The notes: generated by a model not told the origin, from the letters alone. A stretch of DNA of 64,000 nt from Trissonchulus latispiculum (GCA_030248195.1 JASAND010012982.1:31575-95574); one strand, 5' to 3'; shown: positions 41,832-51,668, counted from the stretch's first letter. Translations and numbers: made by a program.

Positions 41832-42680
41832 AGGCTTGTTAATTATTAGTTAAAAATAGTAATAATTATCTAGTTAGACACACCTGGTTCACCAACCAAG
41901 GCTGTATTAATTTACTAATATTCATGAAATAAAATAAAAATACTCAGTAGAATTGTATTTGTGTGTTGTGCTTATAGTCTATAGTTTTCATATATTTGGA
42001 CTTCTATATTTGGACTCATATATTTGGAACATATATATTTGGATTAATTATTATTATTTGTTACGTATGCTGTGTTTACTATATTAGATTTACACTGGCT
42101 AAGCAGTAGTAGTGCATTGTGACTTTAAAAAAAAATAAAAAAAACTATAAATGCTTATTAGTCACTACTGCCAAGCTAGTGTTTGGATTTGTTGTGGATT
42201 TCGTTTGTCTTCCTATATTATAATGTCTTAATGTATGTGCTAGAGTTTTAATAATGGGTTATCTTTTGAAGAAGTGTTGAATCAAATGGGAGTCTCTTTC
42301 CCTTTAAAAGCGCACACACCCACACACACACATGAAATAAGGAAGGGCCGTTTAATTCAAGTATCGTCAAGTGCACTACCGTAAGACCAGGCAAGTTGCT
42401 AATATAACACAAAATTGTTGATAGGTTTTTATTTAAACTCCTCTCTTTTGTTGAAAATCAATATGTAGACATTAAATTTGCAACTTATAGTCGGTTAAAA
42501 GGAAAAATTTATTTGCTTACTAATTGTTGAAATTTTCGTTCATATTTACTGTCCTTAATAAGAGAGATTAAAATTGCTTCCACTATATGGGCTGCACAGC
42601 AGCAGCCGCACGAAGTACTACATAAAAAGGGTATAACTAGTATTTCAAAATTATATATATAAATCTTAATTTAATAGCAT
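41832..42680. other. Non-coding part of the retroelement
   Basis: AATAAA repeats at 41,928-41,938 could serve as an internal poly(A) signal for accessory mRNAs. CTGGTTCACCAACCAAGGCT near 41,884 repeats a leader motif. ATATTTGGA is repeated four times at 41,990-42,055. A CA microsatellite lies at 42,310-42,332. Confidence 0.55.
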
Positions 42681-42847
42681 ATTAAAAATATTTAGCATAA
42701 AGTTTCAAAGTTACCTTAAGTTTCAGGAGAATTCCTGAAATGGCTCCAGTTGGCCTGACCGAGGGAGCCAGGCGTGGCAGTTTACCCTCGGAAACCCCCC
42801 CCCCACCCCCCTGTGGGAACTCCCTCCCCACGGAAAAAGTTCGAAAT

Positions 42848-43135
42848 TTAAGGATTGGAGGGTGAGGCATGCGCCTCAATCCACTCCAACCCGCGGCGGA
42901 TGCCCCCAAGCCGGCCAGCGATTTGGTCGGTAAAGAAGAGGCATTCCTCCAGGGGAGTACCACCACGGAGTTCGTCCCGGAACTCGCGGATGGCGGTGCG
43001 TATCCCCTGGATATCCGCACCTAACTGCGGGTAGTTTGAAAAAGTGAGAGGCCGGATGTATGCCTCACTAGGTGGGAGTTCCCCGGGAGGCAGCGGAGGA
43101 TGATCCGAGGGACCAGCTTGATTGGAATCAGCCAT
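42848..43135 (-). CDS. Antisense small protein B (95 aa)
   Basis: Starts at MADSNQAGPSDHPPLPPGE and ends in a helical, charged region: DIQGIRTAIREFRDELRGG, then DQIAGRLGGIRRGLEWIE. On its strand TGTGTTTGCATTTAG lies just upstream of the ATG, resembling a splice acceptor. GC content is well above the flanks. The helical half resembles that of antisense protein A, so the two may be paralogues. Function is unknown; it could be a regulator made from an antisense transcript, as HBZ is in HTLV-1 (analogy only). Confidence 0.55.
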   Translation of the reverse strand: MADSNQAGPSDHPPLPPGELPPSEAYIRPLTFSNYPQLGADIQGIRTAIREFRDELRGGTPLEECLFFTDQIAGRLGGIRRGLEWIEAHASPSNP

Positions 43136-43437
43136 TAATTTAATTTCAACTCTAAATGCAAACACAGGTTTATACATTGAAACTTCATTTAAATTTCCAA
43201 AACTGCGTAAAAAAAACGGCTAACTGTGTATAAAAAAATAGAAAAACCTACATGACGTTTCTACTTAAAAACTATAATAGTATTTATATCCTACTCCAGG
43301 GTGCAACTTCTTTTAGTAATGTTTTTTCTATTTCGTTGAATCAGTAAAAATTTCCTTTTAATTACAACAATTTTAGTGTTTTTGGATTCCCCCCCCTATC
43401 TCAATAAAACCAACCTACCCCCCTCCGCCACCAGTGA

Positions 43438-43896
43438 TTATACACTGGGCGGACGTGGATGGTCCGGATTGCCGGTCCGTTCCACGTACCGCAAGCGGAA
43501 ATGTAACCGCTGACAGGAGGCGGCGAGCCGGTCAAGTTCCAGCCCCACCTCCTCCCGTACCTCCTCCCCCTGCTCCACTAAAGCAGTCAAGGCCTGGAGG
43601 TTCCCCTCGACCACAGCCACGGCACTTAGAGCAGTGCGCGCCGCCGGGCCGGGAGCGGCTAATGCCACATGGGAAGACCTGCCAGGTAGTAGGGGATTGG
43701 CAGGAGGGAGAGGAGAGGGCCCTCGGGTTCCCCTGCCACGCCCACGACCTCGCCCCCGGCCAGGGACCACTGGGACTCCTCGACCAGGGGGCACCGGATT
43801 TGATTCACCGCCACGGCCACGGCAGGTGGGTTCCGGGTTTCCCCTGCCGCGGCCTCGATCACGACCTCTGCCCCAACCACTGAAAAGATTTCCCAT
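43438..43896 (-). CDS. Antisense RG-rich protein A with myristoylation-type start (152 aa)
   Basis: The Met at 43,896 gives MGNLFSGWGRGRDRGRGRG. MG...S is the N-myristoylation consensus, which predicts membrane targeting after Met removal. An RG/RGG-rich N-terminal half (nucleic-acid-binding type) is followed by a helical half: LQALTALVEQGEEVREEVGL and then LDRLAASCQRLHFRLRYVE. Upstream on the same strand, TTGACATTTCTAG resembles a splice acceptor and ends 23 bases before the ATG. The region is strongly GC-rich, and long frames are also open on the plus strand (43,434-43,883 and 43,634-43,993), so the strand is not certain. The minus frame is preferred for its ordered protein features and acceptor. 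Function is unknown. Confidence 0.6.
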   Translation of the reverse strand: MGNLFSGWGRGRDRGRGRGNPEPTCRGRGGESNPVPPGRGVPVVPGRGRGRGRGRGTRGPSPLPPANPLLPGRSSHVALAAPGPAARTALSAVAVVEGNLQALTALVEQGEEVREEVGLELDRLAASCQRLHFRLRYVERTGNPDHPRPPSV

Positions 43897-43939
43897 ATTA
43901 GAAGAGTCAAAAATTAAGCCTAGAAATGTCAACATAATT

Positions 43940-45605
43940 CATTACTACTTAACCGCCGGTTTTGGTTTCAACAAGAGTGAAATTTGCAATTAATCCTAAA
44001 GTTCGCTCGTTCGAAGTTTTCCTATAAAACGTTCGTATCATCATTTTTATCACGTTGTCATTTTGCTGTAGTACCAGGCTTGTTTCCTGACCCTATCAAA
44101 GCGTTAGGATTTCTGATTTCCTCAAAAAAAAAAATTACTTCAATAAGCTGTAACGTTTTAGTTCCTTTTCCCCTCCGTCGCGATAGCGACCCGGAGGGTC
44201 GTCCTTTTTCGGCCCCTGGTAATACATAGTTGACAGGAAATAACGAAAGACAAAAGGGGAAACCTAGATGCATCGTAAGGCCTGTCTCTGTTTAACTGTA
44301 GTACTAGGTAGACTGTTTAAAAAGGTCGGTACGGTGTAGCTATATTAAGAATTTCAGTAAAATCTCACTTTTATAAAACAAATTTATCAATATCAATATC
44401 AAGTATCAATATCAAAATCAATTAATATCATAAATAGCATTCGTATTAACAGCACAAGGTGGTGAATTAATGAACCAAAAATACGAATCAGATAAGAGAA
44501 AGTTTTAGCATAAATTGGAAATGGAGTTCGTTACCAGGATTGAGAAGTAAACGGCCACTCTCAAATATAAGATGGACCTAAGTTCCACTCAAAAGAGTTT
44601 ATATTTAGACAAGAGGCTCTGTTCTTCCTCTTTGGCAATTAATTGTTTTCAAAATTTTGTCAACACTTTGTCTTGCAAAGCCACTACGTTCGGTTTACAA
44701 TTGTGCCGGCAGAGTTAACGCCTTCTTGGGCAATAACTATGTAGTTTTACATCTGCACAATGACAAGAAAATTTATACACAAATCTTTTGGTTAAATTTC
44801 TTCAAATAATATAGTTATAATAAAAATGTTAAAAAAATAATAAAACATGTCCGTTCCTGGATGCGATCATAAATTCGCTACAATTCCCCCCCCTTCTTTC
44901 ATTTGTTACCCTTTGGTCTTTGCAATCCTCTTTGGATAGGATTGGGCAATATATTTTATTTAATGGCCTTTTTGCCGCTTTGTTTGATAGATATCCCACA
45001 AGTGTGATTTGCAGGAACAAATTTCTATTTGCACTCACACTTCTGGTCTTACGGTAGTGCCTTTATTATATATTTAAAGCCAAAAATATTCGGCTGATGA
45101 AAGGATTTCTAGTAACGAGCGGCTTTCTCTTTGCAAGTGAGCAATAGACGTGTATAAGCCTCTATGCAAATAATGCATATACTATATATACACAATGTGG
45201 TAACCCGTGGCCTGCGCATACGTGGTTACACACGAAGATAAACTTTATCAAGCGTTTGTTAGATTATATGCATACATACAGGAAATATATACATGTCCGC
45301 ATTAATAAATATATATACACACACATCTATACACGCACCTATATGGAAATGCAGATAAATAAAGTCCCAGTTTGAAACACACGTACTGACTAATATAATC
45401 TCCCCCATTTTCACGACTCCTAATGATTCATCACCACAATAGTAGCACTGTAATTAGGATTGGGTTCGTACCTGTAAAAGTCAGTATGTGCCAAAAATGG
45501 ATCAGTATAATGCTGGAAAGGTGGTTACTATATGTCTGTAACGTGCTTCCGGGGAAATTTTTATTATTAAATTTTAACAGTTCGAAACGGGGGTTTCGCT
45601 TGTTC
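43940..45605. other. Non-coding retroelement sequence before the 3' LTR
   Basis: Holds a GC hairpin CCTCCGTCGC-GATA-GCGACCCGGAGG at about 44,170-44,196, an ATCAAT microsatellite (44,385-44,430) and TA/CA-rich stretches (45,180-45,340). It could contain the promoter and first exon for the antisense genes, but no clear TATA or initiator stands out. Confidence 0.5.
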
Positions 45606-45618
45606 AAAGGGGAAGTGA
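45606..45618 (+). promoter_or_regulatory. Polypurine tract
   Basis: AAAGGGGAAGTGA lies immediately before the 3' LTR, where plus-strand DNA priming is expected. Confidence 0.75.
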
Positions 45619-46667
45619 TGTGACGGATCGAATCTAACTAGTACATAACAAAAAAAAACAGAAATTAACAAACACGTCTAGCTATTTATTGCTTACGTAT
45701 TACAATAAATTTAGAACGATATATAAATAAAATTTATATATGAAAAATGCAAATCTATCAGCTACTTCTAGGTACGTTAACATTATCTAATGTCTAGGGT
45801 TTGCTTCGTACTGCCGTTGTAGCTCCTTTCTAGCTTTACTGCTAGTGGCAGTCTTGTTTTCGTTGATGTGAAGCTGTCGTAGGCTACCGTAGGACAACCA
45901 CATTGTTTATTGGTGGATTTCGGAAAGTCATATGAATGTAATTATTGGATGGAAAATTGGTCTGGGGGAAGGGTTTGAGGTAATTCTAGGAATTACCATA
46001 AGTCTGACATTTTGAGTTATAGTTTCAAGAATTTTCATAGTTTTTATATTTCCTGCAAAAGTCTAAAAATGTCGAAAACAAAATTAGTAAAGCCAAAACA
46101 TGAAAAGGGCCGACACAGTTTGAAGAATAGCTAGCCTAACTCGAAAAGCAAAAGCAACGAAGGAACCTAAAAAGTGAGCCGAAACAGGCTCCCAAAAAGA
46201 CTATCGACGCAACGGGAGGGCGGAGTTTGCTAACATATAAAAGTTCCTGCAATTGCTGTTTTGGGTGCTTGGTATCATATCTGCAGTGGCTTGGTGTGGT
46301 GGCTTGTTCTGTAACTGCGAATAAACGAAACTTAATAAAGAGACGACTGGACTTCGACTTCGTAGTGTAGAGAACTTCGGTTAGACTAGACTTGTCGGCG
46401 ATCCACTTGGAGGATAGATTTAATTCTAGTTAGAGGCCGGGGGTTCACACCTAAGCCTAATTAAATTAATCCAAACTTAGTAGTTTTGTGTGCAAGTCAG
46501 TGTGAGGGTGAAATCCCAGCACTTGACAGAGTTTACAGAAAGTTCAGAGTCAGTGTGAGGGTGCGATCCCAGCACTTGACAGTTTAGAGTTTAAAGTAAA
46601 TTTCCACTGCGCCGGCTCCCGTTCTGCTACCAGTTACCTGGCACACTCTCAGCTCTGCCTTGCCACA
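45619..46667 (+). repeat. 3' LTR
   Basis: Matches the 5' LTR over 1,049 bp with about three substitutions and two compensating single-base indels. TATAAAA is at 46,236 and AATAAA at 46,320. The U5 tandem duplication is also present. Confidence 0.97.
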
Positions 46668-46668
46668 C

Positions 46669-46757
46669 GAGTTCCGTAGGGAGGTTGTAAATTAAGGAAA
46701 ACAAGTTGCAACCGCTTAACATATGAGCCTGTCCTACAACGAGGCTCATATTAGCGT
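46669..46757. repeat. 89-bp inverted repeat, left copy
   Basis: Matches the reverse complement of 49,491-49,579 with about two mismatches. Inside it ATATGAGCC...GGCTCATAT is itself a hairpin. It abuts the 3' LTR directly. The two copies bracket the LINE. Confidence 0.9.
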
Positions 46758-46989
46758 CACAGTGCATTCCACATTAAAGCCTCATTAAAGAACCTCAGCT
46801 TCATCCACATTACGGAAAAAATGAATAGACGTTGTGGCCCAGAAGAAATGGCTGGGTGAACTACGACTGCTCAGGGGGGTGTAAGAGTGTTTTGGAGTGG
46901 GCACACATATTTGGGGGGGGGGGGGGGCGACATTGTTTCTTATTAGGGGGGGCTGGGGGGGGGGGGGCGCGTCGTGGGGTAGGGTGGAG

Positions 46990-49430
46990 GTGAATTAGCT
47001 TAAACGAAACGAAACGAACGAAACGAAAACGTTTACTCCAGGCGTTATAGACGGAAATAGACGTTGAAATAACACTATAACAATAAACAGTTTCAAGAAA
47101 TAAACATAAAAATACATTCAATGAGCATACATTTTTACATAATGAAACAGAACACTTTTATTTAACAACAATTTTCTTTTAAAATCCACTACATCTTTAC
47201 TCAAAATAATAGATTCCGGCAGAGCGTTCCATGGTAGTACAATCCTACATGGGAAACTGAATTTGCGTAAATTCAAATTTGATTTTGGTAAACGCAACTT
47301 TAGTAAATGCCCACGCGTATTATGCATGCAAGGCTGTAACTCGAAAAAGTCAAACATATTAATTATATTATATCCAAATATCACTTTATACACAAAAACA
47401 AGGTCAGTAACTAGTCTAGTAAATTCTAGACTAAGAATATCCAATTCTGCACATCTATCCTTGTAATTTAAATTTCGTAAATGTTGAAAGGAAAGAGTAA
47501 ATCTTTTCTGTACATTTTCAATCATTTCAATGTCTTTTAGTAGCCATGGGTTCCATACTTCAGACGCATAACATAAAATTGGAACCACATAAGATTTATA
47601 CAGCTTGAGTTTTAGAGAACAATCATTCGAAACAAAATTATGAGTGATCAGATATAAAACTCTATAAGCTTTGTCCACTATGCGACTAATATGAACAGAA
47701 AAACTTAAGTTTGAAGTCATCCACACTCCCAAGTCTGAGCAACCTTCTACCCCACTTAGTGCTTCAGGACCACAAAAATAAGGCACATGGTCGTTGTTCC
47801 GACCAATATACAAAACCATTGATTTAGGATAAGATACAGTTAATTGCCATTCAGACGTCCAATTCAAAAAACGATCTAACGCATTCTGCAAGACTTGTTG
47901 TCTATCAGATCCTGCAGCAGAAAACTTTAAATCATCAGCATATCCAGTACAAAGATCTCTATTTAGCAACAACAAAACCTCATTTATAAACACAAGAAAG
48001 AGCGTTGGACCAGAAACTGACCCTTGCGGTACACCACTCACAACTGAGGTCCACTCCGAAAAAGATTCATTTATTCTGACCCTTTGCCGTCTTCCATATA
48101 CGAAAGCAAGCAGTAGATGCAGAAGTTTTCCTGCAAAACCGTACGATTCCAACCTCAATTTAAGTTTAGGTAGTGATAATGAGTTAAAAGCTTTTTTGAG
48201 ATCTACATATATAACGTCAACAGGCAATTTTTTATCCAAAGATGATGACCATCTATTGATACATTCTAATAAGTTTGTCACGGTCGATCTACCTCTAAGA
48301 AAACCATGTTGATTTACAGCAAATACATCATTACATTTACAGTGATTAAGAACAGATTGATTTAACAAGAAATCTAGAGGTCGAGCGGCACCACAAGTCA
48401 AGGAAACATCTCTGTAGTTTTCTGGCTGTGCTCTAGAGCCCTTGTTTTTAAAAATAGGTACAACGTTTGCATCCTTCCAATCTTGTGGGACATAACCTAG
48501 CTGGTAGCAAAAGTCAGTGATAAACCATACAGGGAAAGCTAATTCTGCGGCAAAAGTTTTGTAGAAGATATTGGGAATGCTATCCGGACCCGAAACTAAA
48601 GTGGGTTTCAGAGAAGACAAAACACCAAACACATCAAAAACATCAAACTGCATACTGTCACAAACAGACTGAACATGATGTATAACATTCGGAATCGATC
48701 CATCATCATGTGTATAAACCGAACCGAAAAAATCATTCAACAAATTACATTTTTCCCTATCTAAGATGACCTTGTGTCCGTCAGCTGACTTTAGAACAGG
48801 GATTTCATGTCTGCTTTTTAGTCTAGAATTTGCATATTTGTAGAATCTTTTTGAATTAGAACTTTCCGCTAAGCTCTGCTCATAACGTGACAGAAAACGT
48901 TTCATCTCTCTGTTAAACATTTCAGTAAAAACATCGTACTCTCTTTTAGCAAGGTAATCCATATTACGTGTCCATGTTTTGAAAGCATCAATCCGAAGCT
49001 TTTCCAGACGCCGCAACGAAGAAGGCCAATTTAACTTAGATGCAGCACACTGTACAACAGGTACAAAAGTATCAATAAGAGACAACAAAACAGATTTAAA
49101 GGTAGACCAGAAACATTCAATAACATTATTCTGTATATTTTGGGCCCAAAATAAGGATACCCAATCAATGGCAGCCAAATTTGCACTAATATTTATTTTG
49201 TCCATAGCAAAAAAGTTTCGAAAAGTTTTTATTTTTTCAGAGTTTTTAATTTTGACGGTGAAATGTACCGATGCATGGTCTGATTTACCAAGGGGCTCCG
49301 TTACTGCAACTGATTGTACTAATCCTGAATGAGTTGTCAAAACTAAATCTAAAATATTTGGAGGATTAAATCTAGTCGGAGCAGTATCAACATTATATAT
49401 ATGAAGGACAATTTGTAATGAAAAGCTTTA
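46990..49430 (-). mobile_element. 5'-truncated LINE (non-LTR retrotransposon)
   Basis: Covers the coding region 47,118-49,425 plus a 3' UTR ending in a CGTTT/TTTCG-repeat tail (about 46,997-47,030). The 5' side stops inside the endonuclease, the usual result of incomplete reverse transcription. G-rich MITE-like sequence lies beyond its 3' end. Confidence 0.85.
47118..49425 (-). CDS. LINE endonuclease C-terminus and reverse transcriptase
   Basis: The frame opens within an APE-type endonuclease: TRFNPPNILDLVLT followed by GKSDHASVHF, the conserved end with its SDH motif. RT follows: WKDANVVPIFKNKG, NYRDVSLT, QHGFLRGRSTVTNLLE, VDVIYVDLKKAFNSL, SGVPQGSVSGPTLF, the catalytic GYADDLKF, and a thumb region ending in SYVVPILCYASEVWNPWL. 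About 740 codons are open with no stop, so decay is slight. The type is Jockey/CR1/I-like; the exact clade is not assigned. The N-terminal endonuclease and any ORF1 are missing, so the copy cannot be autonomous. Confidence 0.9.
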
Positions 49431-49490
49431 TGCAGTATGTATTTATATAAAAGTAAAATATGTATCTGCAAATTATTCGTATTATGACAT

Positions 49491-49579
49491 ACGCCAATAT
49501 GAGCCTCGTTGTAGGACAGGCTCATATGTTAAGCGGTTGCAACTTGTTTTCCTTAATTTACAACCTCCCTACGGAACTC
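49491..49579. repeat. 89-bp inverted repeat, right copy
   Basis: Reverse complement of 46,669-46,757. It is followed by CATATGTATTTTACA and a second TTCATATGTATTTCACA, so related sequence continues to the right. Confidence 0.9.
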
Positions 49580-49712
49580 ATATGTATTTTACAGACTAGT
49601 TTTTGCTTATGTACAACCTGCCTACGAAGATTCATATGTATTTCACATGCGACGAAGGAGCACTTTTTGTTCTTGTAATATATTTGTGGAACAACGTACT
49701 GTGCATGAGATG

Positions 49713-49965
49713 TTCTAAAGTCTGACACAAAAATGCGTGTACAAAATCTGCAAGGCCTCCAGTGAACTAAATATACGTCGTAACCCCATAAACCATTATG
49801 TTTTCAGAATCCTTGAAGCGGGACAAATATCTTTATGAAATTTAAAATTTTTTAAAATTTCAAAAAATGTAAGATATATATCGCTTTTTCGGGGATTTTT
49901 TTCGGACCGATCATGCTATTCAGCTCATTCTTTCAGGACGAATACTGTTTTTCTCCCACTCACTT
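49713..49965. repeat. Half copy of the foldback element found at 58-59.5 kb
   Basis: GTACAAAATCTGCAAGGCCT, AATATACGTCGTAACCCCAT, a run of AAAATTTTTTAAAATTTCAA and TTCGGACCGATCATGCTATT match one arm of the palindrome at 58,090-59,449. Only one arm is present, ending about 30 bp before the CXXC1 exon. Confidence 0.8.
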
Positions 49966-49997
49966 TTTTCTGCTATTTTTGTTGGTTTCAATTCTAG

Positions 49998-50220
49998 GCG
50001 TCTAGAGGAACTGATCCCAGAACGCCTGGCCGAATACCAGCGTGACGGAGGGCCGGCCGCTCGACGCCACGCTCTGACGCGTCTCGCCGTCATAGAAGAG
50101 CAACGGGACCGGATCAAGGGCCGGCTGGACCAGCTGTGCTCTCAGGAGCGTCAGCTGAACACCTGGGTGGAGCGATGCCGACTGATTGAACCCGTCACGG
50201 AGCAAAGTGGTGGCACTCAG
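49998..50220 (+). CDS. CXXC1/CFP1 exon: coiled coil
   Basis: First visible exon of the host CXXC1 gene; the others are 51,347-51,466, 51,932-52,075, 53,542-53,814 and 55,289-55,402. The acceptor TTTCAATTCTAG ends at 49,997 and the exon needs two bases from the previous exon. It encodes a charged helix: RLEELIPERLAEYQRD, ALTRLAVIEEQRDRIKGRL, CSQERQLNTWVERCRLIEP. The donor is GTACGT in phase 0. CXXC1 is the SET1/COMPASS subunit that reads CpG and H3K4me3 in the nucleus. The N-terminal PHD and CXXC exons were not found in the window, so the 5' part lies elsewhere, is hidden in small exons, or is absent. Confidence 0.85.
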
Positions 50221-50361
50221 GTACGTAGAGTACTGATCCCCCGATTTTTTTTCGAGGGGGGAGGTGGTTTGGAAGAGACAAAAGAATGAAAGATTTACTC
50301 CAGATGAATAAGGAACAACGGAATAACGACTATAGAAGAGGCGTTTTTCCTCCTGGGGCCA

Positions 50362-50473
50362 ATGTTATCAACGTTTAGACCTGGGTTAACTCGAAAACCC
50401 GGGTTAACTTGGCTATCTTTAACACATAAAGTTAACCCGGGTTTGCGACTTAACCCGGGTTTGGGTGTTCATA
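50362..50473. repeat. AACCCGGGTT word MITE in a CXXC1 intron
   Basis: Roughly inverted ends (TGTTATCAACG and GTTCATAACA) enclose repeated GTTAACCCGGGTT / AACCCGGGTTAA words. Short and non-coding. Confidence 0.6.
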
Positions 50474-50559
50474 ACATCGGCCACAGAAGTTCCTGTTGTT
50501 GCCGAGTCTCGTCTTTTGCTACCGCTGTTTTGTTTTCTCTGTTTTTATCGATGTGGTAG

Positions 50560-51346
50560 TAGGGATGAGCATCGGAAAAAACGTTTTTCTGGGTTTTCTG
50601 TAGCTTTCGCAAAAAAATTCGCGAGTTTTCCTTCAGATAAGCTGGAAAATGTTTGAAAAAATTAGCGGTAATATTGGGACTTTTAGACAATTTTTGGTAC
50701 GTTCAGGAAAAATTTTTGAAATTCCCTAAATTGGTCTGGATTCATTGTTTATTGCTTACAATTTGTTTCAGAGTTTAAATTTCGCAAAACTAACATTTCT
50801 GGTACTTGTAAGAAGCAAATTGAAGAATTTGAGATTATCGCAAAAAAATAAGAGAAATGCTGAAAAGAAACGGGGGAAAAACTAGCTTTTTCGGCAGTAA
50901 TTTCTCCTGAAAAAACCCGAGCCTTCTGTCGTAGTGAGCTGAAGCAGTTGACTACATACAGAAAGTAAATTTCTTCAGAATTTGAATTTTTGCTGCTGGA
51001 AAAGAAAATATATAACATCAAGAAAATGAGGTAAACGCGGGTTTGGCATCATTAATTAATCTAAGCGCTCAATGCACCCAACTGGCGCTTTCCAGTTTCG
51101 GTTTCAGGCTTTGCCTTAGTGACTGCAGGCGGGCAGGCGTTTTTCATTATTTCCTTAAAAAAAAGAAAATAAGTGAAATGTTTTAAAACCGTGTACATTT
51201 TTAGGGAGAGCGTCCATAAATTGGAAGGCCCCCGGGAAACAATACTGAGCGTGGATATTTTTTCGGAATGGTGACTCTTCTCTAGTCTGTCATCTTTTTT
51301 TCTTTGTTTTCTATTCTGTGCACTTTTTCATTCTGTTGTTTTCCAG
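50560..51346. other. CXXC1 intron; no other gene
   Basis: AT-rich intron with TAGGGATGAGCATCGG near 50,558, which resembles a transposon end. The pyrimidine tract and TTTTCCAG lead into the next exon at 51,347. Confidence 0.5.
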
Positions 51347-51466
51347 GGCAAAGATGGTGCCTCGGAGACTAGCGAAGACTCGGATGTGACCATCTACTGT
51401 GTGACCTGTGGCCACGAGTTGGGCCTCAAAAATGCCATGCGACACATGACCAAATGCTTCAATAAG
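51347..51466 (+). CDS. CXXC1/CFP1 exon: zinc-binding part of the SET1-interaction domain
   Basis: 40 codons, phase 0 at both ends. Reads YCVTCGHELGLKNAMRHMTK followed by CFNK, matching the CVTCGHEI...ALRHMERC block that opens the Cys-rich C-terminal domain of CXXC1. Metal-binding Cys and His are intact. Confidence 0.95.
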
Positions 51467-51591
51467 GTAGACAGGCGCTACTATGTGAAGCTGTATAGTA
51501 ATTTTCACCTATTATGACACTCTTGAGTGTTGTCCTGTGCTCTGTGTAATGTGAATGTTTGAAATCAGGATCTGAAAGATGTGAAGAAAAG

Positions 51592-51668
51592 TGTCCAGGG
51601 CGGAGATCGAACCGCCGAACTTTGGATCTTTGAGTAGAACGCTCTACCACTGAGCCACGTCCCCGGAC
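51592..51668 (-). repeat. tRNA-like SINE head
   Basis: On the minus strand the A box TGGCTCAGTGGTAGAG and B box GGTTCGATCTCC are intact. The acceptor arms pair (GTCCGGG with CCTGGAC). No good anticodon stem-loop can be drawn, and TTTTCTTCACATC follows. This points to a tRNA-derived SINE in a CXXC1 intron rather than a functional tRNA. Confidence 0.65.

Larger units (their letters stand above)
26616..46667 (+). mobile_element. Complex Ty3/Gypsy-class retroelement with accessory genes (20,052 bp)
   Basis: Two 1,049-bp LTRs beginning TGTGACGG and ending GCCACA enclose an 18-kb interior. It contains a primer-binding site, one giant Gag/glycoprotein-like/Pol frame, four sense accessory genes, two antisense frames and a purine tract. 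Gene order after protease is RT-RNase H-integrase, as in Ty3/Gypsy and retroviruses. By eye the LTRs differ by about three substitutions and two single-base indels, so insertion was recent. The immediate flanks (TTCAAC and CGAGTT) do not form a target-site duplication. At 20 kb it is far longer than a normal 5-10 kb Gypsy element; the excess is the glycoprotein-like segment and the 36.4-44 kb accessory region. Confidence 0.95.

Noticed and set aside
43434..43993. Plus-strand proteins over the GC-rich block
   Set aside because: Open frames exist but are Pro-rich shadows without ordered features; the minus frames have a myristoylation-type start, helices and acceptor-like sites. Not fully excluded.
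23714..49997. Direct splice of KRAB exon 2 to the CXXC1 exon at 49,998
   Set aside because: Phases conflict (one base left over versus two required), so at least one further exon is needed.
51592..51668. Functional tRNA gene on the minus strand
   Set aside because: A box, B box and acceptor arm are good, but no anticodon stem-loop can be formed and a SINE-like tail follows.
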